Part shown: positions 41,326 to 50,632 of the stretch, piece by piece
How positions within the stretch are numbered: the first letter of the stretch is position 1
Layout of the letters: the number at the start of each line of letters is the position of its first letter
Assembly (NCBI GenBank): GCA_963762615.1
Contig: CAVXLG010000020.1
Coordinates: forward strand, 434,001-498,000
Reading direction: 5' to 3'
DNA from: PALSA-505 sp963762615
GTDB lineage: Bacteria > Actinomycetota > Actinomycetes > Streptosporangiales > Streptosporangiaceae
DNA length: 64,000 nt
Notes under the pieces: model-generated
What the model was told of the DNA's origin: nothing
The model's database searches: none
The model's input: the letters and a program-made list of their open reading frames with translations, nothing else
Translations under genes and position numbers: made by a program

Positions 41326-41760
41326 CTAGCTGGGGGTCCCGGATGCCTGGGTGGCCTGCAGGTTCAGCACCGCCACGATCTGCGTTCCGCCTTTACGGCA
41401 TTGTGAGGCCTCGCCGGTCTGCACGATCGTCGGGGTGTCCTGGCCCTGGCAGGTCCAGCCGTCCACCATCACCGGCGCGCCGCCGCCGTTGCCGTGCACG
41501 CGGCCGGCCCGCACTTGGCCGGTGTAGTCAGCCTCGATCCGCATGGCCAGCGAGCAGGCGGCCGAGCCCTTCTCGACCTCAATGATCACCGGGACGTTGG
41601 CCGCGGTCCGCGACGTCCCGCAGGTAGCGCGCGGCGGCGCCAGCGGAGCCGCGGCAGGCGGGCTGGAGGCACCCGGCGGCCCGTCGTGCGCCCCCGGCGA
41701 GGCACTGCATCCCGTGACGAGCAAGGCGAGCCCGGCGGCCGCCAACCGCGAGCGTCGCAT
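41326..41760 (-). CDS. Putative lipoprotein, 144 residues
   Basis: The N-terminus MRRSRLAAAGLALLVTGCSA is a classical lipoprotein signal with the lipobox LVTGC. A Pro/Ala/Ser linker follows, then a small domain with four Cys (ATCGTSRT, SAACSLAM, WTCQGQD, SQCRKGG), probably two disulfides outside the cell. ATG 41760 has AGGAGG about 6 bases upstream. Family not recognised. It lies just upstream of the hypothetical gene on the same strand (48 bases apart), so the two may be co-transcribed. Confidence 0.75.
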   Translation of the reverse strand: MRRSRLAAAGLALLVTGCSASPGAHDGPPGASSPPAAAPLAPPRATCGTSRTAANVPVIIEVEKGSAACSLAMRIEADYTGQVRAGRVHGNGGGAPVMVDGWTCQGQDTPTIVQTGEASQCRKGGTQIVAVLNLQATQASGTPS

Positions 41761-41860
41761 CGGGACCTCCTTTCCGCGCCCCTAATCATGCCGCCGTCCG
41801 CCCGGCGCACCAAAGCCGGCTGCCCGTCACGCAAGCACTGCGTAATGTGAGCACCGTAAC

Positions 41861-41891
41861 TTGCATAAATAACCAATGCCATGCATACTTC
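41861..41891 (+). promoter_or_regulatory. Two ARG-box-like sites upstream of argC
   Basis: TTGCATAAATAACC (41861-41874) and CCATGCATACTTC (41879-41891) both show the TGCATA core of actinobacterial ArgR boxes, in an A+T-rich island within very G+C-rich DNA, 60-90 bases before argC. ArgR is encoded in the same cluster. Seen as sequence; binding is inferred from the known role of ArgR. Confidence 0.65.
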
Positions 41892-41949
41892 TGCGAGTAC
41901 CGTCTCTGGCCCGCGGGCCGGATGGGCACGGCAACGGTGAGGAGATCTC

Positions 41950-42984
41950 GTGGGCACGCGGGCGGCGGTGGCCGGGGCGAGCGGCTATGCCGGGGGCGAG
42001 CTGCTGCGCCTGCTGGCCGCGCACCCGGACCTGGAAATCGGCGCGGTCACCGCGGGCGCGAGCGCGGGCAGGCTGGTGACCGACGTCCATCCGCACCTCC
42101 CTCAGCTGGCCGGTCACCGGTTCGCGGCCACCACCGCCGCATCCCTGTCGGCCGCCGACCTGGTATTCCTGGCGCTGCCGGCGGGAGAGTCCGCGGCGCT
42201 CGCCGCGCAGTTGCCGGCCTCGCTGAAGATCGTCGATCTGGGCCCCGACTTCAGGCTCGCCGATCCGGCTGCGTGGGCCAGGTTCTACCAGGTCCCGCAC
42301 GCCGGCCTGTGGACCTGCGGCCTGCCCGAACTGCCCGGAGCGCGCGGGCAGATCCGCGCCGCCGGCCGGGTCGCCGCGCCGGGCTGTTACGCCACGGCGG
42401 CGATTCTCGCGCTGGCGCCGCTGCTGGCCGCGGGGCTGGCAGAGCCGGCCGACGTAGTGATCGTCGCCGCCTCCGGCACGTCCGGCGCGGGCCGGTCGGC
42501 CAAGCCGGAACTGCTCGGCAGCGAGGTGATGGGCGCGGTCTCGGCCTACCAGGCCGGCGGCCTGCACCGGCACACGCCCGAAATCGAGCAGGCGCTCAGC
42601 GCGGCCGCGGGACGGGCACGCGCCACCGTCTCCTTCACCCCGCTGCTGGCCCCGATGCCGCGCGGCATCCTGGCCACCTGCACGGCCCGGCTGGCCCGCG
42701 GCGCTTCGGCGGAAGCGCTCCGGGAGGCAGTCGCGCGTGCCTACGCCGGCGAGCCGTTCGTGCGCCTGCTGCCCGAGGGGCGCTGGCCGGCCACCGCCGC
42801 GACCGCCGGGTCAAATGCCGTCCACCTCCAGGTGGCGGCGGACGCGCGCGCGGGCCGGGCCGTGGCGGTGGCCGCGATCGACAACCTCGGCAAGGGCGCC
42901 GCCGGCCAGGCGGTGCAGAACGCCAACCTGATGCTCGGCCTCCCGGAGACGGCCGGCCTGACAGCGAACGGAGTAGCCCCTTGA
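41950..42984 (+). CDS. argC: N-acetyl-gamma-glutamyl-phosphate reductase
   Basis: Third step of arginine synthesis, NADPH-dependent. The 344-residue protein has the nucleotide-binding start AAVAGASGYAGGELLRLLAA, the catalytic Cys in AAPGCYATAAILAL at about 144, and the C-terminal IDNLGKGAAGQAVQNANLM. GTG start with GAGGAG upstream. First gene of argCJBD; overlaps argJ by 4 bases. Confidence 0.96.
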   Translation: MGTRAAVAGASGYAGGELLRLLAAHPDLEIGAVTAGASAGRLVTDVHPHLPQLAGHRFAATTAASLSAADLVFLALPAGESAALAAQLPASLKIVDLGPDFRLADPAAWARFYQVPHAGLWTCGLPELPGARGQIRAAGRVAAPGCYATAAILALAPLLAAGLAEPADVVIVAASGTSGAGRSAKPELLGSEVMGAVSAYQAGGLHRHTPEIEQALSAAAGRARATVSFTPLLAPMPRGILATCTARLARGASAEALREAVARAYAGEPFVRLLPEGRWPATAATAGSNAVHLQVAADARAGRAVAVAAIDNLGKGAAGQAVQNANLMLGLPETAGLTANGVAP

Positions 42985-44159
42985 GCGTGACCGCGCCGGT
43001 TGGCTTCCGCGCGGCCGGGGTCGCCGCCGGGCTGAAGGCGACGGGCGCGCGCGACGTCGCCGTGGTCGTCAACGACGGCCCGTCCCGGGCCGCGGCCGGC
43101 GTCTTCACGGCGAACCGGGTTCAGGCCGCCCCGGTGCTGTGGACCCGCCAGGTCGTCCGCGGCGGCCGGGTCCGGGCGGTGGCGCTCAACTCCGGTGGCG
43201 CGAACGCGTGCACCGGGCCTGACGGCTTCGCCGATACCCATGAGACGGCCGAACGGCTGGCGGCTCGGCTCGGCGACTCAGCCGGCGAGATCGCGGTCTG
43301 CTCCACCGGCCTCATCGGCGAGCGGCTGCCGCTGGACCGGCTGCTGCCCGGGATAGACGCCGCCGTCGCGGCGGCATCGCGCAGCGGCGGGCCCGCCGCG
43401 GCCGATGCGATCAGGACCACGGACTCGGTGGTCAAGATCGCGTTCAGGCGGGGACGGGACGGGCCGGACGCGGCGGCCCGCGGCGGCTACGCGATCGGCG
43501 GGATGGCCAAGGGCGCGGGCATGCTGGCGCCGTCGCTGGCCACCATGCTCTGCGTCCTGTCCACCGACGCCGACCTGCCCGCGGCCGAGCTCGACGGGGC
43601 GCTGCGCGGCGCGGCGGCCGCGACGTTCGACCGGCTGGACACCGACGGGTGCATGTCCACCAACGACACCGTGCTGCTGCTGGCCAGCGGCGCGTCCGGC
43701 GTCCGCCCGGATCCCGCCGAGTTCGCCGTCCAGCTCACCGGGGTCTGCGCCGACCTGGCCCGCCAGCTGCAGCTGGACGCCGAGGGCGCGGGCAAGGCGA
43801 TCGCGATCGAGGTCGTCGGCGCGGCGAGCGAGCGGGACGCGGTCACCGTCGGCCGCGCGGTCGCCCGCAGCGCCCTGCTCAAGTGCGCGATCGCCGGCGC
43901 CGACCCGAACTGGGGCCGGGTGCTGTCGGCGGTCGGGACCACCGACGCCGTATTCGAGCCCGACCAGCTCAACGTCGCCATCAACGGCATCTGGGTCTGC
44001 CGGAACGGCTACGCGGCCGACGACCGGGGCAAGGTGGACCTGCGCCCGCGCGACGTGACCATCACGGTCGACCTGGCCGTCGGCCCGGATTCGGCGACGA
44101 TCGCCACCACCGACCTGACGGTGGCCTACGTGCACGAGAACACGGCTTACCCGACGTGA
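42981..44159 (+). CDS. argJ: Bifunctional ornithine acetyltransferase/N-acetylglutamate synthase
   Basis: Recycles the acetyl group from acetylornithine to glutamate. The 392-residue precursor self-cleaves before a Thr; here the site is GAGMLAPSLATMLCVLSTDA with the Thr in ATM at about residue 187, so it should mature normally. TTG 42981 overlaps the argC stop (TTGA) with CGGAG 8 bases upstream; GTG 42987 is an alternative. Together with argB the acetyl cycle makes a separate argA and argE less necessary. Confidence 0.95.
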   Translation: MSVTAPVGFRAAGVAAGLKATGARDVAVVVNDGPSRAAAGVFTANRVQAAPVLWTRQVVRGGRVRAVALNSGGANACTGPDGFADTHETAERLAARLGDSAGEIAVCSTGLIGERLPLDRLLPGIDAAVAAASRSGGPAAADAIRTTDSVVKIAFRRGRDGPDAAARGGYAIGGMAKGAGMLAPSLATMLCVLSTDADLPAAELDGALRGAAAATFDRLDTDGCMSTNDTVLLLASGASGVRPDPAEFAVQLTGVCADLARQLQLDAEGAGKAIAIEVVGAASERDAVTVGRAVARSALLKCAIAGADPNWGRVLSAVGTTDAVFEPDQLNVAINGIWVCRNGYAADDRGKVDLRPRDVTITVDLAVGPDSATIATTDLTVAYVHENTAYPT

Positions 44160-45097
44160 CCGCCAGCACGGCGAGCGCCGCGGCGCCGGCCGGCCAGGAC
44201 GCGATCGCCAAGGCCGCGACGCTGATCGAGGCGCTGCCCTGGCTGAACCGGTTCCACGGCCAGACCGTCGTGATCAAGTACGGCGGGCACGCCATGACCG
44301 ACGCGGCGCTGCGGGCCGGGTTCGCCCAGGACGTGGTGTTCCTGCGGTACGCCGGGCTGCGCCCGGTCGTGGTGCACGGCGGCGGCCCGCAGATCACCGA
44401 GCAGCTGGGGCGGCTGGGCCTGACCAGCACGTTCACCGCGGGGCTGCGGGTCACCACGCCGGAGACGATGGACGTCGTCCGGATGGTGCTCACCGGGCAG
44501 GTGAACCGGGACGTGGTCGGGCTGATCAACCGGCACGGGCCGTTCGCGGTCGGCATGTCAGGGGAGGACGCGAACCTGTTCACCGCGCGCCGCAAGCCCG
44601 CCATGGTGAACGGCGAGGCCGTGGACATCGGCCTGGTCGGGGAGATCGCCGCGGTGAGCCCCGGCGCGGTGCGCGCGCTGCTCGCCGACGGCCGCATCCC
44701 GGTGGTGTCCAGCGTCGCGGCGGGCGAGCGGGGCGAGGTCTACAACGTGAACGCGGACAGCGCCGCCGGCGCGCTGGCCGTCGCGCTCGGCGCCGCGAAG
44801 CTCGTCATGCTCACCGACGTCGCCGGGCTCTACCCGGACTGGCCGGACCGCGGCGAGGACGCCGCCGCCGCGTCCGGGCCGGTGATCAGCCAGCTCACGG
44901 CGGCGCAACTCGATGTGCTGCTGCCCGCGCTCAGCGCGGGCATGATCCCCAAGATGACCGCCTGCCGGGACGCGGTCCGCGCCGGGGTGCCGCAGGCGCA
45001 CGTGCTCGACGGCAGGCTGCCGCACGCGGTGCTGCTGGAGATCTTCACCGACTCGGGCATCGGCACGATGGTGGTGCCGGACGGGAGCGCGGTATGA
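44156..45097 (+). CDS. argB: Acetylglutamate kinase
   Basis: Second step of arginine synthesis and usually the arginine-inhibited one. The 313-residue protein has VVIKYGGHAM (phosphate site), VVVHGGGPQITEQL (substrate site) and AGMIPKMTACRDAV. GTG start overlaps the argJ stop by 4 bases, and its TGA overlaps the argD ATG. Confidence 0.96.
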   Translation: MTASTASAAAPAGQDAIAKAATLIEALPWLNRFHGQTVVIKYGGHAMTDAALRAGFAQDVVFLRYAGLRPVVVHGGGPQITEQLGRLGLTSTFTAGLRVTTPETMDVVRMVLTGQVNRDVVGLINRHGPFAVGMSGEDANLFTARRKPAMVNGEAVDIGLVGEIAAVSPGAVRALLADGRIPVVSSVAAGERGEVYNVNADSAAGALAVALGAAKLVMLTDVAGLYPDWPDRGEDAAAASGPVISQLTAAQLDVLLPALSAGMIPKMTACRDAVRAGVPQAHVLDGRLPHAVLLEIFTDSGIGTMVVPDGSAV

Positions 45098-46380
45098 GCG
45101 GGTCACAGCGGCTGATCGAGCGGTACGCCGCGTCGATGATGCCGAACTACGGCCGCCCGCCGGTCGCGCTCGTCCGGGGCCAGGGCTGCCAGGTATGGGA
45201 TGCCGACGGCGAGGAGTACCTCGACCTGATCGCCGGCATCGCGGTGAGCGCGCTCGGCCACGGTCATCCGGCTCTCACCGAGGCGGTCGCCAGGCAGGTC
45301 AGGAGGCTCGCCCACACGAGCAACCTGTTCATGAACGAGCCCGAGATCGAGCTGGCCGAGCGGCTGCTGGCGCTGCTCGGCGCGGACGGCCGGGTGTTCT
45401 TCGCCAACTCGGGCACCGAGGCCAACGAGGCGGCGCTGAAGGTGGTACGGCGCGCCCAGGCCAAGCGCGGAAACCCGGAGCGCCGGGTGATCGTGGCCGC
45501 CGAGCACGGCTTCCACGGCCGCACCATGGGCGCGCTCGCGCTGACCGGCAAGGCGCCGATCCGCGAGCCCTTCGGGCCGTTCGGGCTGACCGTGCGGTTC
45601 GTCCGCTACGGCGACGCGGCCGCGCTGCGGGACGCTGTCACCGATGACTGCGCCGCCGTGTTCCTCGAGCCCGGCCAGGGCGAGGCGGGCGTCGTGCCCG
45701 CGCCCGCCGGGTACCTGCGGGCAGCCAGGGAAGCCTGCGACGCGGCCGGCGCGCTGCTCGCGCTGGATGAGATCCAGAGCGGGATCGGCCGGACCGGCCG
45801 CTGGTTCGCGCATCAGCAGGAGGGAGTGCGGCCGGACGTGCTCACCCTGGCCAAGGGCCTGGGCGGCGGGCTGCCGATCGGCGCCTGCATCGGCCTGGCG
45901 GACTGCGGCACCGCGCTGGACAAAGGCGACCACGGCAGCACATTCGGCGGCAACCCGGTGGCTTGCGCGGCCGCGCTGGCCGTGCTGGACACGATCACGG
46001 ACGACGGCCTGCTCGACCACGCGGCCCGGCTGGGCACGCAGCTCGCGACCGACATCGGCGCCGTCTCGCATCCGCTGCTCGCCGGGGTCCGCGGCCGCGG
46101 GCTCTGGCTCGCGATGCTGCTGACCGAACCGGTGGCCGCGCGGCTGGAAAGTGCCTGCGCTCGCGCCGGGTTCCTGGTCAATGCGGTCCAGCCGGACGCG
46201 ATCAGGCTGGCGCCGCCGCTGATCCTGAGCAGCGCGCAGGCCAGGCTGTTCACCCGGACGCTGCCGTTCATCCTGGACGCGGTGTCTGGCGCCGAGCCAG
46301 CAGGCGACGGCCGGACCGCCTCGCGGCCGGCATCAGCCGCCGATGCGGCGTGCCGGATCTGGACGGAGCTGGAGCTGTGA
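45094..46380 (+). CDS. argD: Acetylornithine aminotransferase
   Basis: PLP enzyme of the fourth step. The 428-residue protein shows FFANSGTEANEAALKV, HGFHGRTMGALALTG, LLALDEIQSGIGRTG and the PLP Lys in LTLAKGLGGGLPIGA. ATG start overlapping argB. The last 35 residues (after FILDAVSG) are a low-complexity tail. argF, expected between argD and argR in many clusters, is absent: argR follows after 70 bases. Confidence 0.96.
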   Translation: MSGSQRLIERYAASMMPNYGRPPVALVRGQGCQVWDADGEEYLDLIAGIAVSALGHGHPALTEAVARQVRRLAHTSNLFMNEPEIELAERLLALLGADGRVFFANSGTEANEAALKVVRRAQAKRGNPERRVIVAAEHGFHGRTMGALALTGKAPIREPFGPFGLTVRFVRYGDAAALRDAVTDDCAAVFLEPGQGEAGVVPAPAGYLRAAREACDAAGALLALDEIQSGIGRTGRWFAHQQEGVRPDVLTLAKGLGGGLPIGACIGLADCGTALDKGDHGSTFGGNPVACAAALAVLDTITDDGLLDHAARLGTQLATDIGAVSHPLLAGVRGRGLWLAMLLTEPVAARLESACARAGFLVNAVQPDAIRLAPPLILSSAQARLFTRTLPFILDAVSGAEPAGDGRTASRPASAADAACRIWTELEL

Positions 46381-46450
46381 GGCCGGGTCGGCGGGTGTCC
46401 GGGGTGCAACCGTTCGGGACAAACCATGACCGGTCCCGCGGGGCGGCGCG

Positions 46451-47011
46451 ATGACGGCGGTCAGCCCGGTCACCAAGGTGGCGCGGCAGGCCAGAATCGC
46501 CGCCATCCTGGCCCGGGCGCAGGTCCGGTCCCAGGAAGAGCTGGCTGAACTGCTCGCCGCGGGCGGCCTGCACGTCACGCAGGCCACGCTCTCGCGTGAC
46601 CTGGAAGAGCTCGGCGCGGTGCGGCTGCGCGCCGCGGGCGGATCGCTGATGTACGCGCTGCCCGGCGAGCCAGGCGGACCAGGGTCGCCGCCTGGCGGCG
46701 TGCTGGCCGGCGCCGCGCAGGAGGCGGCAGCTGAGGGCGCCGGGAGCCGCCTGGCCCGGGTCGCGGCGGAACTGCTGACCTCGGCGGAGGCCAGCGCGAA
46801 CCTGGTGGTGCTGCGCACCCCGGCGGGCGCGGCCCAGTACTTCGCCTCGGTCATCGACCACGCGGCCTGGCCGTCGATCCTCGGCACGGTGGCCGGCGAC
46901 GACACCGTGCTGGTCATCGCCAGGGATCCGTCCGGCGGCGACGCCGTGGCCGCGGCCCTGCTCAGGCTGGCCGAGCGGCATTCGGTGCGCGAGCGAGCCG
47001 GCCCGGCCTAG
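46451..47011 (+). CDS. argR: Arginine repressor ArgR
   Basis: Winged-helix regulator of arginine genes. The 186-residue protein has the N-terminal DNA-binding domain (KVARQARIAAILARAQVRSQ, LHVTQATLSRDLEELGAVRL) and the C-terminal arginine-binding/trimerisation domain with GDDTVLVIARDPSGGDAVAA. Between them is a Gly/Pro/Ala-rich insert of about 25 residues, longer than usual. ATG start; the region before it (46381-46450) has no obvious ARG box. Confidence 0.95.
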   Translation: MTAVSPVTKVARQARIAAILARAQVRSQEELAELLAAGGLHVTQATLSRDLEELGAVRLRAAGGSLMYALPGEPGGPGSPPGGVLAGAAQEAAAEGAGSRLARVAAELLTSAEASANLVVLRTPAGAAQYFASVIDHAAWPSILGTVAGDDTVLVIARDPSGGDAVAAALLRLAERHSVRERAGPA

Positions 47012-47033
47012 CCGGAGCCGGCCACGAGCCCGG

Positions 47034-47087
47034 CCAGACAAGCGAACGCAGCCAGACAAGCGAACACAGCCAGACAAGCAGAGGACA
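47034..47087 (+). repeat. Three 18-base tandem repeats upstream of argG
   Basis: CCAGACAAGCGAACGCAG (47034-47051) and CCAGACAAGCGAACACAG (47052-47069) differ by one base; a third copy (47070-47087) keeps CCAGACAAGC and changes into GAGGACA, which contributes the argG ribosome binding site. The block fills most of the argR-argG gap. Confidence 0.85.
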
Positions 47088-47091
47088 GGAC

Positions 47092-48312
47092 ATGACGCAG
47101 CGCGTGATACTCGCATATTCGGGCGGGCTGGACACGTCGGTCGCCATCGGCTGGATCGCCGAGCAGACCGGTGCCGAGGTGATCGCCCTGGCGGTGGACG
47201 TCGGGCAAGGTGGCGAGGACCTGGTCACCATCAGGGACCGGGCGCTGGCCTGCGGCGCCGCCGACGCCGTCGTGGTGGACGCGCGGGCGGAGTTCGGCCA
47301 GCGGTACTGCATGCCGGCCCTGCTGGCCAACGCCCTCTACATGGACCGGTACCCGCTCATATCCGCGCTGTCGCGGCCGCTGATCGTGACGCACCTGGCC
47401 CGGGTGGCGCGGCAGTACGGTGCCTCGATGGTCGCGCACGGCTGCACCGGCAAGGGCAACGACCAGGTCCGGTTCGAAGTCGGGCTGACCACGCTGGAGC
47501 CCGGCCTGCGGGTGCTCGCGCCGGTCCGTGACAGCGGCATGACCAGGGACAAGGCCATCGCGTTCGCCGAGGAGAAGCGGCTGCCGATCGACGTCACCTC
47601 GTCCTCGCCGTACTCCATCGACCAGAACCTGTGGGGCCGCTCGGTCGAGACCGGGCACCTGGAGGACATCTGGGAGACGCCGCACGACGACGTGTACGGC
47701 TACACGTCCGACCCGGCGCTGCCGCGCGAGCCCGATGAGCTCGTGCTGAGCTTCGCCGACGGCGTGGTGAGCGCCATCGACGGTGCGCCGCGTACCCCGA
47801 CGGAGATCATCACCGAGCTGAACGCGCGGGCGGGCGCGCAGGGCGTCGGACGGCTGGACCTGGTGGAGGACAGGCTGGTCGGCATCAAGAGCCGGGAGAT
47901 CTACGAGGCGCCGGGTGCGATCACCCTGATCACCGCGCACCAGGAGCTGGAGAACGTGTGCCTGGAGCGGGACCTGGCCAGGTTCAAGCGCCAGGCCGGG
48001 CAGCGCTGGGCCGAGCTCGTCTACGACGGCCTGTGGTTCTCGCCGCTCAAGAGCGCCCTCGACGCGTTCATGGCGGCGGCGTCCCGGAACGTCACCGGGG
48101 ACGTCCGGGTACGGCTGCACGGCGGCAGGGCGGTGGTTGCCGGGCGGCGCGGCGCGGCCTCCCTCTACGATGACAAGCTGGCCACGTACGACACGGGCGA
48201 CGAGTTCGATCAGGCCCTGGCCAAGGGCTTCGTCGAGCTGTGGGGCCTGCCGAGCAAGACTGCCGCGGTCCGGGACCGCCGGGTGGCGCCGAGCGCGAGC
48301 AGCGACGGCTGA
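47092..48312 (+). CDS. argG: Argininosuccinate synthase
   Basis: Joins citrulline and aspartate using ATP. The 406-residue protein starts MTQRVILAYSGGLDTSVAIG, with the PP-loop SGGLDTS, and has the family motifs HGCTGKGNDQVRFE and SYRSPYSIDQNLWG-like SSPYSIDQNLWGRS. ATG start with GAGGACAGGAC upstream. Followed by argH after 44 bases. Confidence 0.97.
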   Translation: MTQRVILAYSGGLDTSVAIGWIAEQTGAEVIALAVDVGQGGEDLVTIRDRALACGAADAVVVDARAEFGQRYCMPALLANALYMDRYPLISALSRPLIVTHLARVARQYGASMVAHGCTGKGNDQVRFEVGLTTLEPGLRVLAPVRDSGMTRDKAIAFAEEKRLPIDVTSSSPYSIDQNLWGRSVETGHLEDIWETPHDDVYGYTSDPALPREPDELVLSFADGVVSAIDGAPRTPTEIITELNARAGAQGVGRLDLVEDRLVGIKSREIYEAPGAITLITAHQELENVCLERDLARFKRQAGQRWAELVYDGLWFSPLKSALDAFMAAASRNVTGDVRVRLHGGRAVVAGRRGAASLYDDKLATYDTGDEFDQALAKGFVELWGLPSKTAAVRDRRVAPSASSDG

Positions 48313-48356
48313 CTGTGCCGCCCGCCGCGGCGCGGGCCGGCGACCGCGGGAGGAGC

Positions 48357-49782
48357 ATGGTGGTAAACGACGAGCCAGCGCCGCCGACGCGGCTGTGGGG
48401 CGGCCGGTTCGAGTCAGGCCCGGCCGAAGCGCTGGCCAGGCTCTCGGTGAGCGTCCAGTTCGACTGGCGGCTGGCCCGCTACGACCTGCTCGCCTCGCGC
48501 GCGCACGCCCGGGTGCTGCACAAGGCCGGATTGCTGTCGGATCCGGAACTGGACCGGATGCTGGCCGCCCTGGACGACCTGGGCTCGGCCTGCCGGGACG
48601 GCAGCTTCCGGCCGTCGGCAGCTGACGAGGACGTGCACACCGCCCTGGAGCGCGGGCTGCTCGAGCGGCTCGGCACGCTCGGCGGCAAGCTGCGGGCCGG
48701 CCGCAGCCGCAACGACCAGGTGGCCACCGACCTGCGGTTGTACCTGCGGGACTATGCCCGGCTGATCGTGTGCCGGATCGCCGAGCTGCAGACCGCGCTG
48801 ATCGGCCAGGCCGAGCAGCACGCGGGTACCCAGGCGCCGGGGATGACGCACCTGCAGCACGCCCAGCCGGTGCTATTCGGGCATCAGCTGCTGGCACACG
48901 CTCAGGCGCTGGCGCGTGATGTCGCGCCGGCTGCGCGACTGGGACGTCCGGGCGGCGGTCTGCCCGCTGGGCGCCGGGGCGCTGGCCGGGTCCTCGCTCG
49001 GGCTTGACGCGGCGAGCGTAGCGGCCGAGCTGGGCTTCACCGCTGCGGCGGCCAACTCCATGGACGCGGTCAGCGACCGGGACTTCGCGGCGGAGTTCTG
49101 CTTCGCCGCGGCCCTGCTCGGCGTGCACCTGTCCCGGCTCGGCGAGGAAGTCGTGCTGTGGGCCTCGCAGGAATTCGGCTGGGCCGAGATCGACGATGCC
49201 TACGCGACCGGATCGTCGATCATGCCGCAGAAGAAGAACCCGGACGTTGCCGAGCTGGCCCGCGGCAAGGCCGGACGGCTGATCGGCGGCCTCGCCGGGC
49301 TGCTCGTGACGCTCAAGGGATTGCCGCTCACCTACAACCGGGACCTGCAGGAGGACAAGGAGCCGGTGTTCGACGCCGTGGACACGCTGCTGCTCGTGCT
49401 GCCGGCCATGGCGGGCCTGGTATCGACGCTGCGGTTCCACGCCGAGCGGATGACGGCCAGCGCGACGGAGGGGTTCTCGCTGGCCACCGACCTGGCCGAG
49501 CTGCTGGTGCGGCGCGGCGTGCCGTTCCGCGAGGCGCACGAGATCGTCGGTCACCTGGTGGTGTGGTGCCAGGTCCACGAGGTGGACTTCGGCCAGGTGA
49601 GCGACGCCGACCTGGCCCACGTGTCGCCGCATCTGACGCCGGACGTGCGGGAGGTGCTGTCGGCGGTCGGCGCGATCGCGGCCAGGGACTCCCGCGGCGG
49701 GACGGCCGGCGAGCGCGTGGCCGAGCAGCTGGCCGCGCTGCGCGCACAGGTGGACGAAGATGCCGCCTGGGGCGCGCGATAG
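48357..49782 (+). CDS. argH: Argininosuccinate lyase, one-base frameshift
   Basis: Last step of arginine synthesis. From ATG 48357 (GGGAGGAGC upstream): TRLWGGRFESGPAEALARLS, KLRAGRSRNDQVATDLRLY, MTHLQHAQPVLFGHQLLAHA; then, after a +1 step at about 48927, LRDWDVRAAVCPLGAGALAG and the fumarase/lyase signature SSIMPQKKNPDVAEL. Removing one C from GTCGCGCCGG joins ALARDVARLRDWD and gives 474 residues, the normal length. The active-site Ser/Lys loop is intact. Confidence 0.93.
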
Positions 49783-50463
49783 CCCGCGGCGGGCGGCGGC
49801 CGCCCCGCCCGCCACGCTGCTGCCCCGGGAATTCCTCGGCCGGCCATCGCCGGAGGTGGCCCCTGCGCTGCTGGGCTGCGTGCTGGAATCGGAGCTGGAC
49901 GGCGGGCTGGTCGCGGTGGCGCTCACCGAGGTCGAGGCGTACACCGGCGAGTCGGATCCCGCCTCGCATGCCTACCGGGGGCCGACCAGGCGGAACGCGG
50001 TGATGTACGGGCCGCCCGGGCACGCGTACGTGTACTTCACCTACGGGATGTACTTCTGCGTGAACCTGGTCTGCCTGCCGGAGGGCACGGCATCGGCGGT
50101 GCTGCTGCGCGCCGGGGCGGTGCTGGCCGGGGCCGGGCTGGCCAGGCAGCGCCGGGCTGCGGCCCGGCGGGCCGGCCCGGCGGGCCTGGCGGACCGGGAT
50201 CTGGCCCGGGGCCGGCCCGGCTGTGCCAGGCCCTGGGCATCGACCGCTCGCTCGATGGCGCGGACGTCTGCGACCCCGGGTCGGTGCTCAGGATCCGCCC
50301 GGCCCGGCCCGCGTCGCCGCGGGGCCCAGTCGGCCACGGGCCGAGGGTGGGGGTGAGCAGCGCCGCCACCGTGCCGTGGCGATTCTGGATCACGGGAGAC
50401 CCGACGGTGTCCGCCTACCGCGCGTGGGCGCCGCGAGCCAGAAAGCCTTCGGCCCCCGCCTAG
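49760..50463 (+). pseudogene. 3-methyladenine DNA glycosylase (AAG/MPG family), one-base frameshift
   Basis: Removes alkylated purines. The N-terminal part shows LPREFLGRPSPEVAPALLG, VALTEVEAYTGESDPASHAY with the catalytic Glu, and PPGHAYVYFTYGMYFCVNLV. At about 50211 the frame steps -1 (one base missing after CTGGCCCGGGG); beyond it the -1 frame reads LCQALGIDRSLDGADVCDPG and ends ARKPSAPA with TAG at 50461-50463. Corrected length 234 residues. The ATG at 49760 lies within the end of argH (23-base overlap). Order argH-mpg-tyrS matches mycobacteria. Confidence 0.85.
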
Positions 50464-50632
50464 CCTGCCGCTACCCTGTCCGGTGAGCCTGGCCGGGCGC
50501 CGGCGAGCTCGTCATGCGGTGCGAGCCTCGCCCGGACCCAGAATCCGTCAAGGCGAAGAGCTGGCGCGGCCGTCACGTGCCTGACTCTTCACGATCATGG
50601 AAAAGGTGCGAGCAAAGGCGAGGGAGGGAGCA

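Noticed and set aside
47008..49944. 978-codon open frame on the minus strand across argG and argH
   Set aside because: Antisense to two clear arginine genes; such long open frames are expected opposite G+C-rich genes. No domain is recognisable and no start signal is seen.
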